A DNA stretch of 6,568 nucleotides from Schleiferiaceae bacterium (GTDB lineage Bacteria > Bacteroidota > Bacteroidia > Flavobacteriales > Schleiferiaceae). Of this stretch, positions 6,530 through 6,568 are shown one piece after another. The notes under the pieces were generated by a model. The model was not told the DNA's origin. It did no database searches and saw nothing but the letters and a program-made list of their open reading frames with translations. Each line of letters starts with the position of its first letter. The stretch's first letter is position 1. The stretch covers positions 1-6,568 of the forward strand of contig JAOARK010000450.1 in the NCBI GenBank assembly GCA_025210575.1, read 5' to 3'. The position numbers were made by a program, and so were the translations under genes.

Positions 6530-6568
6530 AATTCAAATCACCTCTACTTTTTACTCCTCCTATAAAGC

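Noticed and set aside
6544..6567. A minus-strand frame ending in a basic tail (LYRRSKK then stop) at the right edge, which could be the 3' end of a convergent gene.
   Set aside because: Only seven codons are visible. The basic tail is suggestive, but nothing in this window can confirm it.

Overview
The window looks like an ordinary chromosomal segment from a member of the Bacteroidota, probably Flavobacteriia-like. The grounds are moderate-to-low GC by eye, an almost complete lack of Shine-Dalgarno sequences, several secreted beta-rich proteins whose predicted signal peptides end just before or at a Gln, two exact TAnnTTTG promoter elements, and an ffh-folD neighbourhood that I recall as common in that phylum. 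The genus cannot be told from this sequence.

The left half is read on the minus strand. In transcription order it holds two tandem secreted outer-membrane-like proteins (3511-2783 and 2780-2148, 2 bp apart), ffh for the signal recognition particle GTPase (2069-738), and folD for the bifunctional methylene-THF dehydrogenase/cyclohydrolase (665 to the window edge, so truncated by the edge). ffh and folD are core housekeeping genes. The tandem pair resembles each other weakly by eye and is probably an old duplication of unknown function.

The right half is read on the plus strand and looks like one operon: a membrane-anchored PlsC/GPAT-type acyltransferase (3628-4992, GTG start), a rhomboid intramembrane serine protease overlapping it by 8 bp (4985-5671), and a secreted protein with a small N-terminal beta domain and a likely beta-barrel (5684-6529, 12 bp downstream). 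All three products act in or at the envelope, but no joint pathway can be read from the sequence.

The two halves diverge from a 116-bp intergenic region (3512-3627). It contains a perfect 12-bp inverted repeat with a 15-nt spacer, plus a third copy of its ATTTTTAC core nearer the minus-strand gene. This is the most interesting unexplained element here and could be an operator serving both directions. A second, smaller inverted repeat sits on the ffh stop codon and looks like a terminator whose loop contains a promoter-like element for folD. I found no mobile element, CRISPR array, RNA gene or clearly new system. No gene-free stretch exceeds 300 bp.
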